Assembly: GCF_024345535.1 (NCBI RefSeq)
Contig: NZ_JAGQBH010000006.1
Coordinates: 124,001 to 188,000, forward strand
Direction of reading: 5' to 3'
DNA length: 64,000 bases
Origin: Cyanobium sp. N.Huapi 1H5
GTDB lineage: Bacteria > Cyanobacteriota > Cyanobacteriia > PCC-6307 > Cyanobiaceae
Shown here: positions 53,128 through 62,371 of the stretch, in pieces
Numbering within the stretch: the stretch's first letter is position 1
Layout: the number at the start of each line of letters is the position of its first letter
Notes under the pieces: model-generated
Seen by the model: only the letters and a program-made list of their open reading frames with translations
What the model was told of the DNA's origin: nothing
Database searches by the model: none
Translations under genes and position numbers: made by a program

Positions 53128-54255
53128 ATGGTCCAGCCCCGTTTCCTGTCACGCCTCACCTTGCTGGCGGCCACGGCAGGCCTGCTGACCTCCTGCACCG
53201 GCACCCGTCTGGCCCTGCCGGGGGTGCGCCAGCCCGAGCAGCCCCCCATCAGCGATGCGGCGCCGGCACCCTCCCTGCAGCCCAGCAGCTCGGTGATCGT
53301 CGATGCCGTCGAGAAGGCCGGCCCGGCGGTCGTGCGCATCGACACGGTCAAGCGCACCGTGAACCCCCTCGGGGGGATCTTCGGCCGCGGTCCGGCGATC
53401 CAGCAGCAGCAGGGCCAGGGATCGGGCTTCATCACCCGCTCCGACGGGGTGCTGCTCACCAACGCCCACGTGGTCGAGGGCGCCAGCGAGGTGAGCGTCA
53501 CCCTCCCGGACGGCCGCAGCTTCACCGGCAAGGTGCTGGGGGCCGACCCCCTGACCGACGTGGCGGTGGTGAAGGTGGTGGCCTCCAAGCTGCCGGTCGC
53601 CACCCTGGGCGACTCCAACAAGGTGCGGCCGGGGGAATGGGCGATCGCCATCGGCAACCCCCTGGGCCTCGACAACACGGTGACGGCCGGAATCATCAGC
53701 GCCATTCAGCGCACCAACGCCGTGGGTGAAGGCCAGCGTGTGCCCTACATCCAGACCGACGCGGCCGTGAACCCCGGCAACAGCGGCGGCCCCCTGATCA
53801 ACGACCGGGGCCAGGTGATCGGCATCAACACCGCCATCCGCCAGGCACCAGGGGCGGGCCTGAGCTTCGCGATCCCGATCAACACGGCCCGCCAGATCGC
53901 CGCCCAGATCCTCGAGCGCGGCTACGCCAGCCACCCCTACATCGGGGTGCGCCTGCAGGCCCTGACCCCCCAGCTGGCCAAGGAGATCAACGCCACCACC
54001 AACGAGTGCCGCCTGCCGGAGGTGAACGGCGTGGTGGTGGTCGAGGTGATGGACAACAGCCCGGCGGCCCGGGGCGGCCTCAAGCCCTGCGACCTGATCG
54101 AGAAGGTGGGCGACAAGGCGGTGAAGAACGCCTCGGAAGTGCAGCTGGCCGTCGACCGGGGCAGGGTGGGCGAGCCGCTGACGATCACCGTGCTGCGCAA
54201 CGGCTCGCGGCAGAACCTCACCGTCCGTCCCGCCGAACTGCCGCGCGAGGGTTGA
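53128..54255 (+). CDS. HtrA/Deg-family serine protease, lipoprotein
   Basis: A 375-residue trypsin-like protease with one PDZ domain. N-terminus is a signal peptide ending in a lipobox (TAGLLTSC, Cys near residue 22), so it is probably a lipoprotein of the periplasm or thylakoid lumen side. The catalytic triad is His in LLTNAHVV, Asp in [10 protein letters not shown] and Ser in NPGNSGGPL. The PDZ part contains [11 protein letters not shown] and [14 protein letters not shown]. It degrades or refolds damaged proteins. Divergent from dnaA with 91 bases between. Confidence 0.93.
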   Translation: MVQPRFLSRLTLLAATAGLLTSCTGTRLALPGVRQPEQPPISDAAPAPSLQPSSSVIVDAVEKAGPAVVRIDTVKRTVNPLGGIFGRGPAIQQQQGQGSGFITRSDGVLLTNAHVVEGASEVSVTLPDGRSFTGKVLGADPLTDVAVVKVVASKLPVATLGDSNKVRPGEWAIAIGNPLGLDNTVTAGIISAIQRTNAVGEGQRVPYIQTDAAVNPGNSGGPLINDRGQVIGINTAIRQAPGAGLSFAIPINTARQIAAQILERGYASHPYIGVRLQALTPQLAKEINATTNECRLPEVNGVVVVEVMDNSPAARGGLKPCDLIEKVGDKAVKNASEVQLAVDRGRVGEPLTITVLRNGSRQNLTVRPAELPREG

Positions 54256-54917
54256 GACCGCCGAACGGCCTGGGAACCGGGCCGCCCCAGCTGGTGATGC
54301 TGGCCCGCTGGCCGGCGCCCGGTCGCTGCAAGAGCCGCCTCGTCCCCGGCGTGGGAACGGGGCGGGCGGCCGCGATCCAGGCGCGTCTCACCCAGCACGG
54401 TCTGGCGGCCGCCGCCCAGGCCCGCCGGGCCATGGCCATGGCCGGCGGCGATGGACGTCCTGTCGCCGGGCTGCGGCTGGTGCTGGCCACCAGCGGCCTG
54501 GGCCCCGCGGCCGCGGGCCGCTGGGGGCGCCGGCTCGGTGTCGACCGGGTGGTGGACCAGGGGCCGGGCAGCCTCGGCCTGCGCATGCAGCGCCAGATGC
54601 GGCGCGGCTGGCGGGAGGGGGCCTCTGCGGTGGTGCTGATCGGCAGCGACCTGCCGGAGCTGGCGGCCGACGACCTGCTGGCGGCGTTCCGGGCGCTGAA
54701 GCACAGCGCCCTGGTGCTGGGTCCCGCCGGCGACGGGGGCTACTGGCTGATCGGCCGGCGCCGGGCGACGCCCCAGTTGTTCAGCGGCATTGAGTGGGGC
54801 AGCGACCGGGTGCTCGAGCAGACGCTCCAGCAGGCCCGGCGGGCGGGCCTGGGCACGGCCCTGCTGGCGGAGCGCCACGATCTCGACCGCCCCGCCGACC
54901 TGGACCACTGGCGATGA
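54252..54917 (+). CDS. TIGR04282-type glycosyltransferase / DUF2064 protein
   Basis: A 221-residue protein read from a TTG that overlaps the degQ-like stop (TTGA); a GTG at 54294 (VMLARWPAPG) is an alternative. Typical elements are the N-terminal LARWPAPGRCKSRLVPGVG, the central VLIGSDLPEL and VLGPAGDGGYWLIG. Family members are nucleotidyltransferase/GT-A-like with unsettled activity, and usually sit beside the TIGR04283 glycosyltransferase that follows here. Confidence 0.8.
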   Translation: MRPPNGLGTGPPQLVMLARWPAPGRCKSRLVPGVGTGRAAAIQARLTQHGLAAAAQARRAMAMAGGDGRPVAGLRLVLATSGLGPAAAGRWGRRLGVDRVVDQGPGSLGLRMQRQMRRGWREGASAVVLIGSDLPELAADDLLAAFRALKHSALVLGPAGDGGYWLIGRRRATPQLFSGIEWGSDRVLEQTLQQARRAGLGTALLAERHDLDRPADLDHWR

Positions 54918-55660
54918 TCCCACCCCTGAGCGTGGTGATCGCCGCCCGTGACGAGGCCCAGGGCCTGCCGGCGCTGCTCGCCGATCTGGCCACGGCGCCC
55001 GCCCTGGTCCGGGAGGTGCTGGTGGTGGATGGCGGCAGCACCGATGCCACCCCGCGGCTGGCCGCCCTGGCCGGGTCCATGGTGCTCCATGAGGGGGGCG
55101 GCCGCGGCGGCCAGCTGGCCGCCGGGGTGGCCCGCAGCACGGCCCCGTGGCTGCTGCTGCTGCATGCGGACGTGCGCCTGCCGCCGGGATGGGCCGAGGC
55201 CCTGGCCGCCGCCATCGACGGCGGTGCGTTCACCGCCTGGGCCTTCCGGCTGCGCATCGCCGGCAACGATCCGGCCCTGCGCCTGGTGGAGCTGGCGGTG
55301 GCGCTGCGCAGCCGCTGGCGCCAGCTGCCCTACGGCGACCAGGGGCTGCTGCTGACCCGGCGCCTGCACGACGCCGCCGGTGGCATCGCCCCGCTGCCCC
55401 TGATGGAGGACCTGGAGTTCGTGCAGCGGCTGCGGCCCCTGGCCAGGATCGCCCTGCTGGCGCCGGCCCTGCGGGTCAACGGCCGGCGCTGGCGACGGCT
55501 GGGGGTGTGGCAGACGATGCTGGCCAATGCCCGCCTGCGCCGCGCCTGGCGGCGCGGCAGCCCGGTGGAGCAGCTGGCCGCCCGCTACTACGGGTCCGCC
55601 CCTCAGGGGGCGTACCAGAAGGCGCAACGGCGCTGCAGCGGCTCCAGCTCCCAGCCCTGA
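54914..55660 (+). CDS. TIGR04283-type family 2 glycosyltransferase
   Basis: A 248-residue GT-A enzyme (LSVVIAARDEAQGLPALL, VLVVDGGSTDATPRLA, LLLLHADVRLPPGW, PYGDQGLLL, LMEDLEFVQR). The DxD-like motif is HADVRLP. Overlaps the preceding gene by four bases (ATGA), so the pair is coupled. Substrate unknown; such pairs occur next to carotenoid or lipid-sugar functions in some bacteria. Its 3' end overlaps the convergent GNAT gene by 58 bases. Confidence 0.86.
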   Translation: MIPPLSVVIAARDEAQGLPALLADLATAPALVREVLVVDGGSTDATPRLAALAGSMVLHEGGGRGGQLAAGVARSTAPWLLLLHADVRLPPGWAEALAAAIDGGAFTAWAFRLRIAGNDPALRLVELAVALRSRWRQLPYGDQGLLLTRRLHDAAGGIAPLPLMEDLEFVQRLRPLARIALLAPALRVNGRRWRRLGVWQTMLANARLRRAWRRGSPVEQLAARYYGSAPQGAYQKAQRRCSGSSSQP

Positions 55661-56073
55661 GCAGCGTAGAAGCCCACCACATCGGGGTCGGCGAACAGGC
55701 TCACCCGGTCGATGCCCATGGCCCGCAGCTGTTCGAGCACGTAATCCATCAGCTCCTTGCCCAGGCCGGCCCCCTGGTAGCGGGGATGGACCGCCACATC
55801 CCAGACGGTGGCCTCCACCACCCCGTCGCCGGTGCAGCGGGCGAAGCCCACCAGCCGCGGCAGGCGGGCGTCATGGCGCCAGAGCCCCACCTGGAGCAGG
55901 CTGTGCTGGAGGGCCTTGCGCACGCGCCGCAGCGGGCGACGGCTCCAGCCCACCGCGTCGCAGAGCGCCTCGAGCTCGATCAGGTCGATCGGCCGGGCCT
56001 GGCTGAGCACCAGCTCCAGACTGGGGTTGGGGCAGGCGCAGAGGCGATGGCCGGGCCCGTAGAGGTCGGTCAT
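55603..56073 (-). CDS. GNAT-family N-acetyltransferase (Ycf52-like)
   Basis: A 156-residue GNAT. The acetyl-CoA-binding motif is VHPRYQGAGLGKELMDYVL; the C-terminal FYAAQGWELEP is typical. The start at MTDLYGPGHR gives the usual length. The pattern resembles Ycf52/NSI-type acetyltransferases of cyanobacteria and plastids, which act on thylakoid or metabolic proteins. The precise substrate cannot be read from sequence. Confidence 0.83.
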   Translation of the reverse strand: MTDLYGPGHRLCACPNPSLELVLSQARPIDLIELEALCDAVGWSRRPLRRVRKALQHSLLQVGLWRHDARLPRLVGFARCTGDGVVEATVWDVAVHPRYQGAGLGKELMDYVLEQLRAMGIDRVSLFADPDVVGFYAAQGWELEPLQRRCAFWYAP

Positions 56074-56221
56074 CAGCGGAAGGGTCCCGGGCACGGCGAG
56101 AGGGCTACGCGTTCTGAAGATCCTGACGGATGCCGGCCGGACTGCGGCAGGGTGGGGGATCGACGCGGCCATCGTCCTGAGCGTCCCCTTCACCGGCTCC
56201 GATCGGACCCAGGCCGCTGCG

Positions 56222-57013
56222 GTGACGCCTGGGTCCCCCCTGCTGGTGGGCGTGCACGGCTGGTTGCTGGCGGGGCGTCTCTGGCACCCGCTCCAGCGGG
56301 AACTGGCGCCCCGCTGGACGCTGTGGTGCCCCGATCTGCCCGGATTCGGCGGCAGCGACCGGCCCCGTGGGCTGCAGGCCAGCCTGGCCAGCTACGGGCG
56401 CTGGCTGGCGGAGGCCGTCCAGCGGGAAGCCGCCGGGCGGCCAGTGGTGCTCCTGGGCCACTCCCTGGGGGGCAGCGTGGCGCTCCATGCGGCGCCCCTG
56501 CTGGGAGGACAGCTGCGGGGCCTGGTGGAGATCGCGGCGGGGGGCGGTGTGTTCCAGCCCCGCCCCTTCGCCCGGGTGCGCCGCGGCGGGGCGGCCTTCC
56601 TGCGCTGGCGGCCGTCCTGGCTGGCCCGTCTGCCGGGCACGGAGGCGATCCGCAGTCCCCTGCTGGCCGACGGCCGCGCCGCCCGGGGGCTGCTGGCCTG
56701 CAGCACCAACCGGGGCGCCGTGCGCCAGCTGCCAAGGCTGGCCGCCGCCCTCACGGTGCCCAGCCTCTGGCTGGCCGGCAGCCGTGACCAGGTGATGGAG
56801 CCCCGCTACGTGCGCCACCTGGCCGGCTACAGCCCCGACCACCAGCTGGCGATCCTTCCCGGGCTGGGCCACCTGCCGATGCTCGAGAACCCCCGCGCAC
56901 TGGCGGCCCTGATCGACGCCTGGCTGACGGACGACCTGGGCCTGACGACCCAGCCCCCCGGGCCTCAGAGCGTGGCCAGTCCCTTCTCCTGCAGTTCCGC
57001 CAGCTGGGCGTAG
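56222..57013 (+). CDS. Alpha/beta hydrolase
   Basis: A 263-residue alpha/beta hydrolase from a GTG. Oxyanion-hole region HGWLLAG, nucleophile elbow LLGHSLGGSVAL, acid in LAGSRDQVMEP and catalytic His in LPGLGHLPMLEN are all visible. Possibly an esterase, lipase or C-C hydrolase; substrate unknown. The last ~45 bases overlap the convergent ABC exporter gene, so the true C-terminus ([12 protein letters not shown]...) is probably non-conserved. Confidence 0.83.
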   Translation: MTPGSPLLVGVHGWLLAGRLWHPLQRELAPRWTLWCPDLPGFGGSDRPRGLQASLASYGRWLAEAVQREAAGRPVVLLGHSLGGSVALHAAPLLGGQLRGLVEIAAGGGVFQPRPFARVRRGGAAFLRWRPSWLARLPGTEAIRSPLLADGRAARGLLACSTNRGAVRQLPRLAAALTVPSLWLAGSRDQVMEPRYVRHLAGYSPDHQLAILPGLGHLPMLENPRALAALIDAWLTDDLGLTTQPPGPQSVASPFSCSSASWA

Positions 57014-58764
57014 AGACCGCCGACGGCCCGCAGTTCGCGATGGTTGCCCTCTTCGATCAGGCGGCCGCGGCGCAGCACCAGGATGCGGTCGGCGGCCTCG
57101 ACGGTGGCCAGGCGGTGGGCGATGACGATGGCGGTGCGGCCGCTGAGCAGGGTGTCAAGGTCCCGCTGCAGGGTTGCTTCGGTGGAGGGGTCCATGAAGG
57201 CCGTGGCCTCGTCCATCACCAGCACCGACGGGTCACGGATCGCCACCCGCGCCACCGCCAGCAGCTGACGCTCGCCGGAGGAGAGGTTGCCGCCCCGCTC
57301 CCGCAGCTCGGAAGCCAGCCCATCGCCCAGCCGGGCCAGCAGGGGGCCGAGGCCGAGGTCGCCGCAGAGCCGTTCCAGATCCGCATCGCTGATGGCCGCA
57401 TCGAGGCGCAGGTTCTCCGCCACGTTGCCGCTGAACAGGAACGTGTCCTGCAGCACCACCCCCAGGCGGCGGCGCAGGGTGGCGATCGGCAGCTCGCGGA
57501 TGTCGACCCCGTCGAGGCGGATGGTCCCCTGCTGGGGTTCGTAGAGCCGGCAGAGGAGGCGGATCACCGTGGTCTTGCCGGATCCGGTGGGGCCCACGAT
57601 CGCCACGTGCTCACCGGGGGCGATGCGGAAGGAGAGGTCGGTGAGGATCGGGTCGTCGGGGCGGTAGGCGAAGGAGACGTTCTCGAACTCCACCTCGCCG
57701 GGGCTGAACCGTTCCGCCCCCGACACCATGGCGGCGGCGCTGCGCTGGCTGGTGGGCAGATCGGCGATCTCGATCGGCTGCTCGAGCAGCTCGCCGATGC
57801 GCTCCACCGCGGTGAGGCCCCCCTGGATCTGGGTGAAGCGCTCCGCCAGCTGCCGCAGGGGATCGAACACCCGCTGGGAAAACAGGATGAAGGTGGTGAG
57901 GGTCCCCAGGCCCATGGCGCCGCCGGTGACCATGGCACCGCCGAGGGCCAGCACCAGCGCGACGGCCGCCAGGGCCACCCACTCGATGAAGGCGGAGATG
58001 GCGCTGTCGTAGAAGATCGTGCCGGTCACTGCCCGGCGGTAGGCGTCGGTGGTGTGGGAGAAGCGGGCGCCGTTGACGGCCTCGCGGCGGAACATCTGCA
58101 CCACCTCCAGGCCCTGGAGGTTCTCCTGCAGGTCGGCGTTGAGCTGGCCCAGCTCCTCCCGCACCCGGTAGTTGGCCTTGCGGTAGCGGCCCTGCAGCCA
58201 GAGCACACCGAGGGTGACGGGCACCTGGCTGACGAGCAGCAGCAGCCCGAGACGCCACTCGATGGAAAGCATGGTGAGACCGATCACCAGCAGGGTGACC
58301 AGGTCGGAGAGCACCCCCACAGCGCCGCTGCCGAACACCTCGGCCAGGGCATCGACGTCGCTGGTGAGCCGGGTGAGCAGCTTGCCCACCGGCGTGCGGT
58401 CGTGGAAGCGCAGCGACAGGGCCATCGCATGGCGGAACAGGTCGTCGCGGATACGCGCGGTGAGGCGCTGGCCCACCACCTGCACGTTGTAGGTCTGGGT
58501 GCCCTGGAGGGAGAGGCGCAGCAGCACCGCCGCCAGCAGCATCGCCACCAGCACCCGCAGGGCCGTCGGCACCGACAGGGGTGTCAGCCAGGGCATCACC
58601 TCCTCGCCCCGGAGCTTGGAGATCACCTGGCCCACCAGCAGCGGCTGCACCGAGGCCGCCAGGGCCAGGGGAATCAGCAGCATCAGGGACAGCAGCAGCC
58701 GCTTGCGGTCCCGGCCCAGGTAGGGCAGCAGGCGCCGCAGTCGCTGGCCGTCGAGACTGCTCAT
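56965..58764 (-). CDS. ABC exporter, fused permease-ATPase (MsbA-like)
   Basis: A 599-residue half-transporter. Six membrane helices lie in residues ~20-310 and the ATPase domain in ~350-590, with Walker [12 protein letters not shown], signature [10 protein letters not shown], Walker [13 protein letters not shown] and the H-loop AHRLATV. Probably a homodimer exporting lipid, lipopeptide or drug. The stop overlaps no same-strand gene; the start overlaps the end of hisG by four bases. Confidence 0.93.
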   Translation of the reverse strand: MSSLDGQRLRRLLPYLGRDRKRLLLSLMLLIPLALAASVQPLLVGQVISKLRGEEVMPWLTPLSVPTALRVLVAMLLAAVLLRLSLQGTQTYNVQVVGQRLTARIRDDLFRHAMALSLRFHDRTPVGKLLTRLTSDVDALAEVFGSGAVGVLSDLVTLLVIGLTMLSIEWRLGLLLLVSQVPVTLGVLWLQGRYRKANYRVREELGQLNADLQENLQGLEVVQMFRREAVNGARFSHTTDAYRRAVTGTIFYDSAISAFIEWVALAAVALVLALGGAMVTGGAMGLGTLTTFILFSQRVFDPLRQLAERFTQIQGGLTAVERIGELLEQPIEIADLPTSQRSAAAMVSGAERFSPGEVEFENVSFAYRPDDPILTDLSFRIAPGEHVAIVGPTGSGKTTVIRLLCRLYEPQQGTIRLDGVDIRELPIATLRRRLGVVLQDTFLFSGNVAENLRLDAAISDADLERLCGDLGLGPLLARLGDGLASELRERGGNLSSGERQLLAVARVAIRDPSVLVMDEATAFMDPSTEATLQRDLDTLLSGRTAIVIAHRLATVEAADRILVLRRGRLIEEGNHRELRAVGGLYAQLAELQEKGLATL

Positions 58765-59429
58765 CGGGTAAGCACCTGGGCGGCAGACACACGCTCCACC
58801 AGGCCCTGGAGGGTGCCGTCATCGAGCCGCAGGGCCAGGGGGTGGCCGATCAGACGGGCCGTGCTGCTGAAGAGATCCTCGATCGCCACCAGCCCGTTGT
58901 CCCGCAGGGTGCGGCCGGTGGCCACCAGATCGACGATCGCCTCGGACATCCCCGTGATCGGACCCAGCTCCACCGACCCGGTGAGATGGATCAGCTCCAC
59001 CGGCAGGTCCAGCTGCTCGAAGAAGGCTTCGGCGCAGCGGGTGAACTTGCTCGCCACCCGGCAGTGGGCCGGCAGGTCCGCGGCCCGGCGGTAGCCGCTG
59101 CTCGCCTTCACCGCCACCGCCATGCGGCAGCCGCCGAAGCCCAGATCCACCAGCTGGGCCACCGGCAGCTGGTGCTCCCGCAGCACGTCGTACCCCACCA
59201 CCCCGAGCTGGGCCTGGCCGTAGGCCACATAGACCGGCACGTCGGCGTTGCGCACGAGCAGGGCCCGGGCCGTGCCGCAGGCGCTGGGCACCATCAGCAG
59301 ACGGTTGTCCTCCTCCAGCAGGGCGGAGAAATCGAGGCCGGCCGCCTGGAAGCGGCGCACGGAGTCCTTCAGCAGGGCGCCCTTGGCCAGGGCGACGGTG
59401 ATCGGGGACCGCTGGTTCGCGGTGATCAT
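58761..59429 (-). CDS. hisG: ATP phosphoribosyltransferase, short form
   Basis: First step of histidine synthesis. The 222-residue short form ([51 protein letters not shown]) lacks the C-terminal regulatory domain and normally needs HisZ as a partner; hisZ is not in this window. The start is the second Met (MITANQRS), five codons into the open frame. Divergent from gloB with 29 bases between. Confidence 0.95.
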   Translation of the reverse strand: MITANQRSPITVALAKGALLKDSVRRFQAAGLDFSALLEEDNRLLMVPSACGTARALLVRNADVPVYVAYGQAQLGVVGYDVLREHQLPVAQLVDLGFGGCRMAVAVKASSGYRRAADLPAHCRVASKFTRCAEAFFEQLDLPVELIHLTGSVELGPITGMSEAIVDLVATGRTLRDNGLVAIEDLFSSTARLIGHPLALRLDDGTLQGLVERVSAAQVLTR

Positions 59430-59458
59430 GGAAGCCAGCAGCAACCTGGACTGTAACG

Positions 59459-60217
59459 ATGCCGGATCATGCCGAAGCCGTGCCCGCCACCGCCCTGCAG
59501 GTGGCGCTGCTGCCGGTGCTCCGGGACAACTACCTGTTCGTCCTCCACGACGGCCGGCGGGCGGTGCTGGTGGATCCGGCGGTGGCGGAGCCGGCGAGCG
59601 CCTGGCTGAAGCAGCGGCACCTGGAGCTGGTGGCCGTGCTGCACACCCACCACCACAGCGATCACATCGGTGGCACCCCCGCCCTGCTGCGGGAATGGCC
59701 CCGGGCCGAGGTGGTGGCGGCCCGCGACGACCGGGAGCGGATCCCCTTCCAGACCCGGGGGGTGGCGGACGGCGATCACTTCACCCTGCTGGGCCAGCCG
59801 GTGGAGGTGCTGGCGGTGCCGGGCCACACCCGCGCCCATATCGCCTTCCACCTGCCCCTGCAAGGGGAGCTGTTCTGCGGCGACACCCTGTTCGCCGCTG
59901 GCTGCGGCCGGCTGTTCGAAGGAACCCCCGAGCAGATGCACCGTTCCCTGCAGCGGCTGGCCGCCCTGCCGGAGACCACCCGGGTGTGGTGCGCCCATGA
60001 GTACACCGAGGCCAACCTGCGCTGGGCCGCGGCCCAGCGGCCGGGGGACGGGGCCATCGCCGAACGGCTGGCCGCGGTGCGGCTCACCCGTGCCCAGGAC
60101 GGACCCACGATCCCCAGCAGCATCGGCGAGGAGCGCCGCACCAACCTGTTCGTGCGGGCGGCGGATCCCGGGGAACTGGCCGAGCTGCGCCGCAGCAAGA
60201 ATGACTGGGTGAATTGA
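59459..60217 (+). CDS. gloB: Hydroxyacylglutathione hydrolase (glyoxalase II)
   Basis: Hydrolyses S-lactoylglutathione in methylglyoxal detoxification. A 252-residue metallo-beta-lactamase fold protein with the HxHxDH motif [39 protein letters not shown] and the C-terminal [13 protein letters not shown] typical of glyoxalase II. The divergent neighbour is hisG. Confidence 0.94.
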   Translation: MPDHAEAVPATALQVALLPVLRDNYLFVLHDGRRAVLVDPAVAEPASAWLKQRHLELVAVLHTHHHSDHIGGTPALLREWPRAEVVAARDDRERIPFQTRGVADGDHFTLLGQPVEVLAVPGHTRAHIAFHLPLQGELFCGDTLFAAGCGRLFEGTPEQMHRSLQRLAALPETTRVWCAHEYTEANLRWAAAQRPGDGAIAERLAAVRLTRAQDGPTIPSSIGEERRTNLFVRAADPGELAELRRSKNDWVN

Positions 60218-60235
60218 GCACGGCGGCGAGAAAAT

Positions 60236-60251
60236 TGTGTTGCACAACACA
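60236..60251. promoter_or_regulatory. Inverted repeat upstream of the STAS operon
   Basis: Perfect seven-base arms TGTGTTG and CAACACA with a two-base spacer (CA), 18 bases after gloB and 72 bases before the STAS gene. The tight spacer favours a dimeric protein operator over an RNA hairpin. The 11-mer TTGTGTTGCAC also occurs at 36241-36251 in the cso promoter region. Confidence 0.4.
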
Positions 60252-60322
60252 GCCCGATGTTCGCTGCGTGGGGTGATGGCACCAACCGGGTAACCTCACC
60301 GGGATCAATTCCAGCGGACAGG

Positions 60323-60691
60323 ATGGAGACGGCTTCGATTCGATCGGACGATGTCCTCGAGGCCGATGGTGCGATCAGACTGCGCAAAGTTGTGCTCTCG
60401 GGTCGCCTCGACATGCTGGGCGTCGAGGAGATTGCCCTGAAGCTGACTTCGCTGACAGCGATCAAACCGCTGCCGGTGATTCTTGATCTGCGCGAGGTCA
60501 GTTTTCTGGCCTCCATCGGTATCCGCAGCATCATCTCCAGCGCCCGGGCCCTGGATCAGAAAGGGGGTCGCATGGTGATCCTGCTGGGCGAGAATGCGCT
60601 CGTGAAGGCCACCCTGGAGTCCACCGGCATCGACGACATCATTCCGATGGTCTCCGATCCCGAGCAGGCCGAACGGGACGCCCTGGCCTGA
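60323..60691 (+). CDS. STAS-domain anti-sigma-factor antagonist
   Basis: A 122-residue STAS domain (METASIRSDDVLE), RsbV/SpoIIAA-like. The conserved switch loop reads LREVSFLASIGIRSI, where the Ser in ASIG is the likely phosphorylation site. An ATG at 60257 would add 22 residues. It partners with the kinase and phosphatase genes directly downstream. Confidence 0.87.
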   Translation: METASIRSDDVLEADGAIRLRKVVLSGRLDMLGVEEIALKLTSLTAIKPLPVILDLREVSFLASIGIRSIISSARALDQKGGRMVILLGENALVKATLESTGIDDIIPMVSDPEQAERDALA

Positions 60692-60701
60692 GGTGGTCCC
60701 G

Positions 60702-61151
60702 ATGGCGCCCCCCCGGCCCGACGTCCTCTCCCTTTCGGTGCGGCCCAGCCCCAACGGCCTGCGGGAGAGCTCCCTCTGGCTGACGGAGCATTGCGGCCGC
60801 CAGGCCGTGCCCCCCGGGCCCACCGGCAAGCTCGAGCTCTGCCTCAACGAGGTTCTGGCCAACCTGCTGGAGCACGGCGGTGCTGCGGAAAGCGATCACC
60901 CGGTGGAACTGACCCTGGAACTGCTCGACAGCGGCGACCGGGGCCTGGCCAGGCTCACCATCAGCGATGCCGGGCCGGCTTTCGATCCCCTGTCCGTCAG
61001 CCGCGGCCCCCTGCCCCGCACGCTGGCGGAAGCGGAGCCCGGCGGCCTCGGTCTGCTGCTGGTGATGCAGTTCATGGATGAACGCAGCTACGCCCGGGAG
61101 GGGGAGCGGAACGTGCTTAAGCTCGGCATCCACTGGCCCAAAGGCCCCTGA
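60702..61151 (+). CDS. HATPase (RsbW/SpoIIAB-like) anti-sigma kinase
   Basis: A 149-residue GHKL ATPase domain alone, with the N-box CLNEVLANLLEHG, DAGPAFDP and the Gly-rich GGLGLLLVMQFMDE. A GTG three codons upstream is an alternative start. It should phosphorylate the STAS protein and/or bind a sigma factor. Ends four bases into the next frame. Confidence 0.87.
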   Translation: MAPPRPDVLSLSVRPSPNGLRESSLWLTEHCGRQAVPPGPTGKLELCLNEVLANLLEHGGAAESDHPVELTLELLDSGDRGLARLTISDAGPAFDPLSVSRGPLPRTLAEAEPGGLGLLLVMQFMDERSYAREGERNVLKLGIHWPKGP

Positions 61152-62371
61152 GCCCCTCGACCATCGCCTCCCTTCCCTTCGAGGAGATTCCCCTGTTCCG
61201 CCACGTCGAGGCGGACGCTCTGGCGGAAGCGCTGAACCACTGCCAGCTGCTGCCCCTGACGCCGGGCCAGGTGCTGCTCAGCCCCGGCCAGACCAACGAG
61301 GACATCTTCATCATCCTGGCGGGGACCGTCTCGGTGCACCTCGGCGCCGATGGTTACCGGGGCAAGGGGATGGCCATCCCCATCGGTCAGTGCATCGGGG
61401 AGTTCTCCGCCATCGACGGCCAGCCGACCTCGGCCCTGGTGCGGGCCGAAGATGAGGCCACCGTGCTGCGCATCCCCCAGCAGGTGTTCTGGGCGGAGAT
61501 GGTGTCCCTGCCCGGGGTGGCGCGCAACATGATGATCTCCCTGGTGGAGCGCACCCGGCTCACCAACCAGCTGACCCTGGAGGCCCAGCGGGAGGCCCTC
61601 GAACTCGCCCAGCTGCGCAAGGAACTGGACCTGGCCCGCGACCTGCAGCGGACCATGCTGCCCGCCCAGGGCTGCCTGTTCCCCGACCATCCCGCCCTCG
61701 AGCTCGCCTGCCTGATGGAGCCGGCCACCACGGTGGCCGGTGATTTCTTCGATGCCTTCTTCGTCGACCCCGACCGGCTGTTCGTCTGCATCGGCGACGT
61801 GTCCGGCCATGGTCTCGGAGCGGCGCTGTTCATGGCCCGCACGGTGGGGCTGCTCAGGGGTGTGGCCAACACCGAGGCCACCCCTGACGCGGTCCTGCGC
61901 CGTCTCAACGACAGCCTCAGTGAAGGCAACGAGGCCGCCCTGTTCGTGACGATGGTCTGCGGCTTCCTGGAGCTGAGCACCGGCCTGTTCACCTACTCCA
62001 ACGGCGGCCATTGCCCGCCCCTGCTGCAGCGGGATGGGGAGATCCGGCCGATCCCGATGCCCCGGGGCGCGCTGCTGGGGGTGTTCCCCGGCCGCCCCTA
62101 CCAGAGCCTGACCCTGACGCTCGGGCCGGGCGACCTGCTGATGGTGTACACCGACGGGGTCACCGAAGCGGAGAACATCGCCGGCGAACCCTTCGGCGTT
62201 CAGGGCTGCCAGCGCCTGCTGGATGGGGCCGGCCAGGCCCCGCTCGATGCCCTCATCGACGGCCTGCGCCAGAGCCTGCGGGGCTTCACCAGCAGCAACC
62301 ACCTCGAGGACGACGCCACCCTGCTGCTGCTGCGACGCCGGCCCGATACCGGCGTCAGGGGGGGGAGCTGA
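61148..62371 (+). CDS. cNMP-binding domain-PP2C (SpoIIE/RsbU) phosphatase, start codon unresolved
   Basis: About 407 residues. An N-terminal cyclic-nucleotide-binding fold (LFRHVEADALAEALNHCQLL, then GQVLLSPGQTNEDIFIILAG) is followed by a coiled linker (LELAQLRKELDLARDLQ) and a PP2C phosphatase with metal motifs AGDFFDAF, GDVSGHG, YTDGVTEAEN and EDDATLL. The first GTG (61271) would cut the cNMP fold, and no ATG/GTG/TTG occurs between the in-frame TAA at 61118-61120 and that point. The CTG at 61148, overlapping the HATPase stop (CTGA), is the likeliest start. It should dephosphorylate the STAS protein. Confidence 0.85.
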   Translation: MSPSTIASLPFEEIPLFRHVEADALAEALNHCQLLPLTPGQVLLSPGQTNEDIFIILAGTVSVHLGADGYRGKGMAIPIGQCIGEFSAIDGQPTSALVRAEDEATVLRIPQQVFWAEMVSLPGVARNMMISLVERTRLTNQLTLEAQREALELAQLRKELDLARDLQRTMLPAQGCLFPDHPALELACLMEPATTVAGDFFDAFFVDPDRLFVCIGDVSGHGLGAALFMARTVGLLRGVANTEATPDAVLRRLNDSLSEGNEAALFVTMVCGFLELSTGLFTYSNGGHCPPLLQRDGEIRPIPMPRGALLGVFPGRPYQSLTLTLGPGDLLMVYTDGVTEAENIAGEPFGVQGCQRLLDGAGQAPLDALIDGLRQSLRGFTSSNHLEDDATLLLLRRRPDTGVRGGS

